NCBI GenBank assembly: GCA_946479985.1
Contig: CAMLIF010000105.1
Coordinates: 1 to 13,990, forward strand
Origin: an uncultured Flavobacteriales bacterium
GTDB lineage: Bacteria; Bacteroidota; Bacteroidia; Flavobacteriales; Crocinitomicaceae
Direction of reading: 5' to 3'
DNA length: 13,990 nt
Both the position numbers and the translations under genes were made by a program. The notes beneath the pieces are model-generated. The model was given only the letters and a program-made list of their open reading frames with translations. It was not told the origin of the DNA and searched no databases. Of this stretch, positions 13,252 through 13,990 are shown in pieces; position 1 is the first letter of the stretch; the number at the start of each line of letters is the position of its first letter.

Positions 13252-13990
13252 ATGGACTATTTAGATCAATTAGAAGCAGAAGCAATTTACATTTTGCGCG
13301 AAGTAGCAGGGCAGTTCGACAGGCCGGCCTTGTTGTTTTCCGGTGGAAAAGACAGTATTTGCCTGGTGCATTTGGCTTTGAAAGCCTTTCGTCCGGGGAA
13401 ATTTCCTTTTCCGCTGGTGCATGTAGATACAGGGCACAATTTTCAGGAAGCACTCGATTTCCGGGATAACCTGGTGAAAGAGTTGGGAGAAAATCTCATC
13501 GTCAGGAATGTTGGAGACACCATCCGGCAAAAGAAACTGCAGGATGCAAAAGGGAAATTCCCAAGCAGAAATGCCTTGCAGACATATACTTTATTGGCTG
13601 TCATCGAAGAATTTGAATTCGACGCCTGTATTGGCGGTGCGCGGCGCGACGAAGAAAAAGCACGGGCAAAAGAACGTGTTTTCTCGGTTCGAGATGAGTT
13701 TGGGCAATGGGATCCGAAGTTGCAGCGACCGGAATTGTGGAGTATTTACAATGGTAAAATCGACAAAGGAGAAAATGTGCGCATATTTCCAATCAGCAAC
13801 TGGACAGAACTGGATGTTTGGAATTATATCAAACGCGAAAAGATTGACTTGCCGTCTATATACTTTACTCATGAACGCGAATGTGTGCTCACCGAAAACG
13901 GGCAATTGATGTCGAACAACGAGTTCCTGAATCTCGATGAAACAGATCTTCTGGTAACGAAAAAAGTACGCTACAGAACGGTTGGAGATA
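13252..13990 (+). CDS. cysD: sulfate adenylyltransferase subunit 2 (partial, 3' end missing)
   Basis: The frame is open from ATG 13252 to the window edge: 246 codons of a family of roughly 300. CysD, with the GTPase CysN, converts sulfate and ATP to APS. The PP-loop LFSGGKDSICLVHL is at 28-41, followed by VHVDTGHNF, RNALQTYTLLAVIEEF and the conserved GGARRDEEKARAKER, then FPISNWTELDVW. The start MDYLDQLEAEAIYILREV is typical. It lies 177 bases after cysH, behind the GC-rich repeat, so it may share the operon transcript or have its own start site. cysN should follow outside the window. Confidence 0.96.
   Translation, partial: MDYLDQLEAEAIYILREVAGQFDRPALLFSGGKDSICLVHLALKAFRPGKFPFPLVHVDTGHNFQEALDFRDNLVKELGENLIVRNVGDTIRQKKLQDAKGKFPSRNALQTYTLLAVIEEFEFDACIGGARRDEEKARAKERVFSVRDEFGQWDPKLQRPELWSIYNGKIDKGENVRIFPISNWTELDVWNYIKREKIDLPSIYFTHERECVLTENGQLMSNNEFLNLDETDLLVTKKVRYRTVGD

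Noticed and set aside
13508..13909. Alternative ORF overlapping cysD on the same strand
   Set aside because: It is an out-of-frame shadow; the cysD frame carries the PP-loop and all family motifs through this region.
1..13990. CRISPR arrays, tRNA or rRNA genes
   Set aside because: No regularly spaced direct repeats and no tRNA or rRNA landmarks were seen on either strand.

Overview
The window looks like a Bacteroidota chromosome fragment, most likely Flavobacteriales. Evidence: a moderately AT-rich sequence; A-rich start regions with few Shine-Dalgarno motifs; promoter elements resembling the Bacteroidota -33 TTG / -7 TAnnTTTG type; an endonuclease III without its iron-sulfur cysteines; and a sulfite reductase carrying a C-terminal HEPN-like domain. 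I cannot name the genus. Bases 3-36 are an Illumina adapter, so the left edge is very probably an untrimmed contig end.

Left part (122-6207). Two tandem paralogous small membrane proteins (+) converge on a pair of paralogous exported proteins (-), with a bidirectional terminator between the two groups. Next comes a tightly packed minus-strand operon: class I/II aminotransferase, CNNM/CorC-type membrane protein with CBS domains, endonuclease III. A VanX-type D-Ala-D-Ala dipeptidase lipoprotein diverges from it.

Right part (6238-13990). This is a sulfate-assimilation locus. An Rrf2-family regulator with a cysteine cluster is flanked on both sides by copies of one palindrome, TCCTA-N9-TAGnA, its probable operator. 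A 404-base gap follows. It holds a promoter, a 16-codon reading frame rich in Cys and Met (MTKFHTNMYFMWCCMP), a competing antiterminator and a strong intrinsic terminator. This has the layout of a cysteine-responsive transcription attenuator and is the most interesting item in the window. The operon then reads: aldo/keto reductase, siroheme sulfite reductase with HEPN-like tail, uroporphyrinogen-III methyltransferase, a fusion of a siroheme-synthase domain to a TSUP (TauE/SafE) membrane domain, APS/PAPS reductase (cysH), a GC-rich palindromic repeat, and cysD, cut by the window end.

How the genes fit together: CysD (with CysN expected downstream) activates sulfate to APS. CysH carries both iron-sulfur cysteine pairs and probably reduces APS directly to sulfite. 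The siroheme enzyme reduces sulfite to sulfide. The methyltransferase and the fused dehydrogenase/chelatase domain make its siroheme. The TSUP domain may move sulfite or another sulfur anion. Control appears two-layered: Rrf2 at the DNA level and a leader-peptide attenuator at the RNA level.
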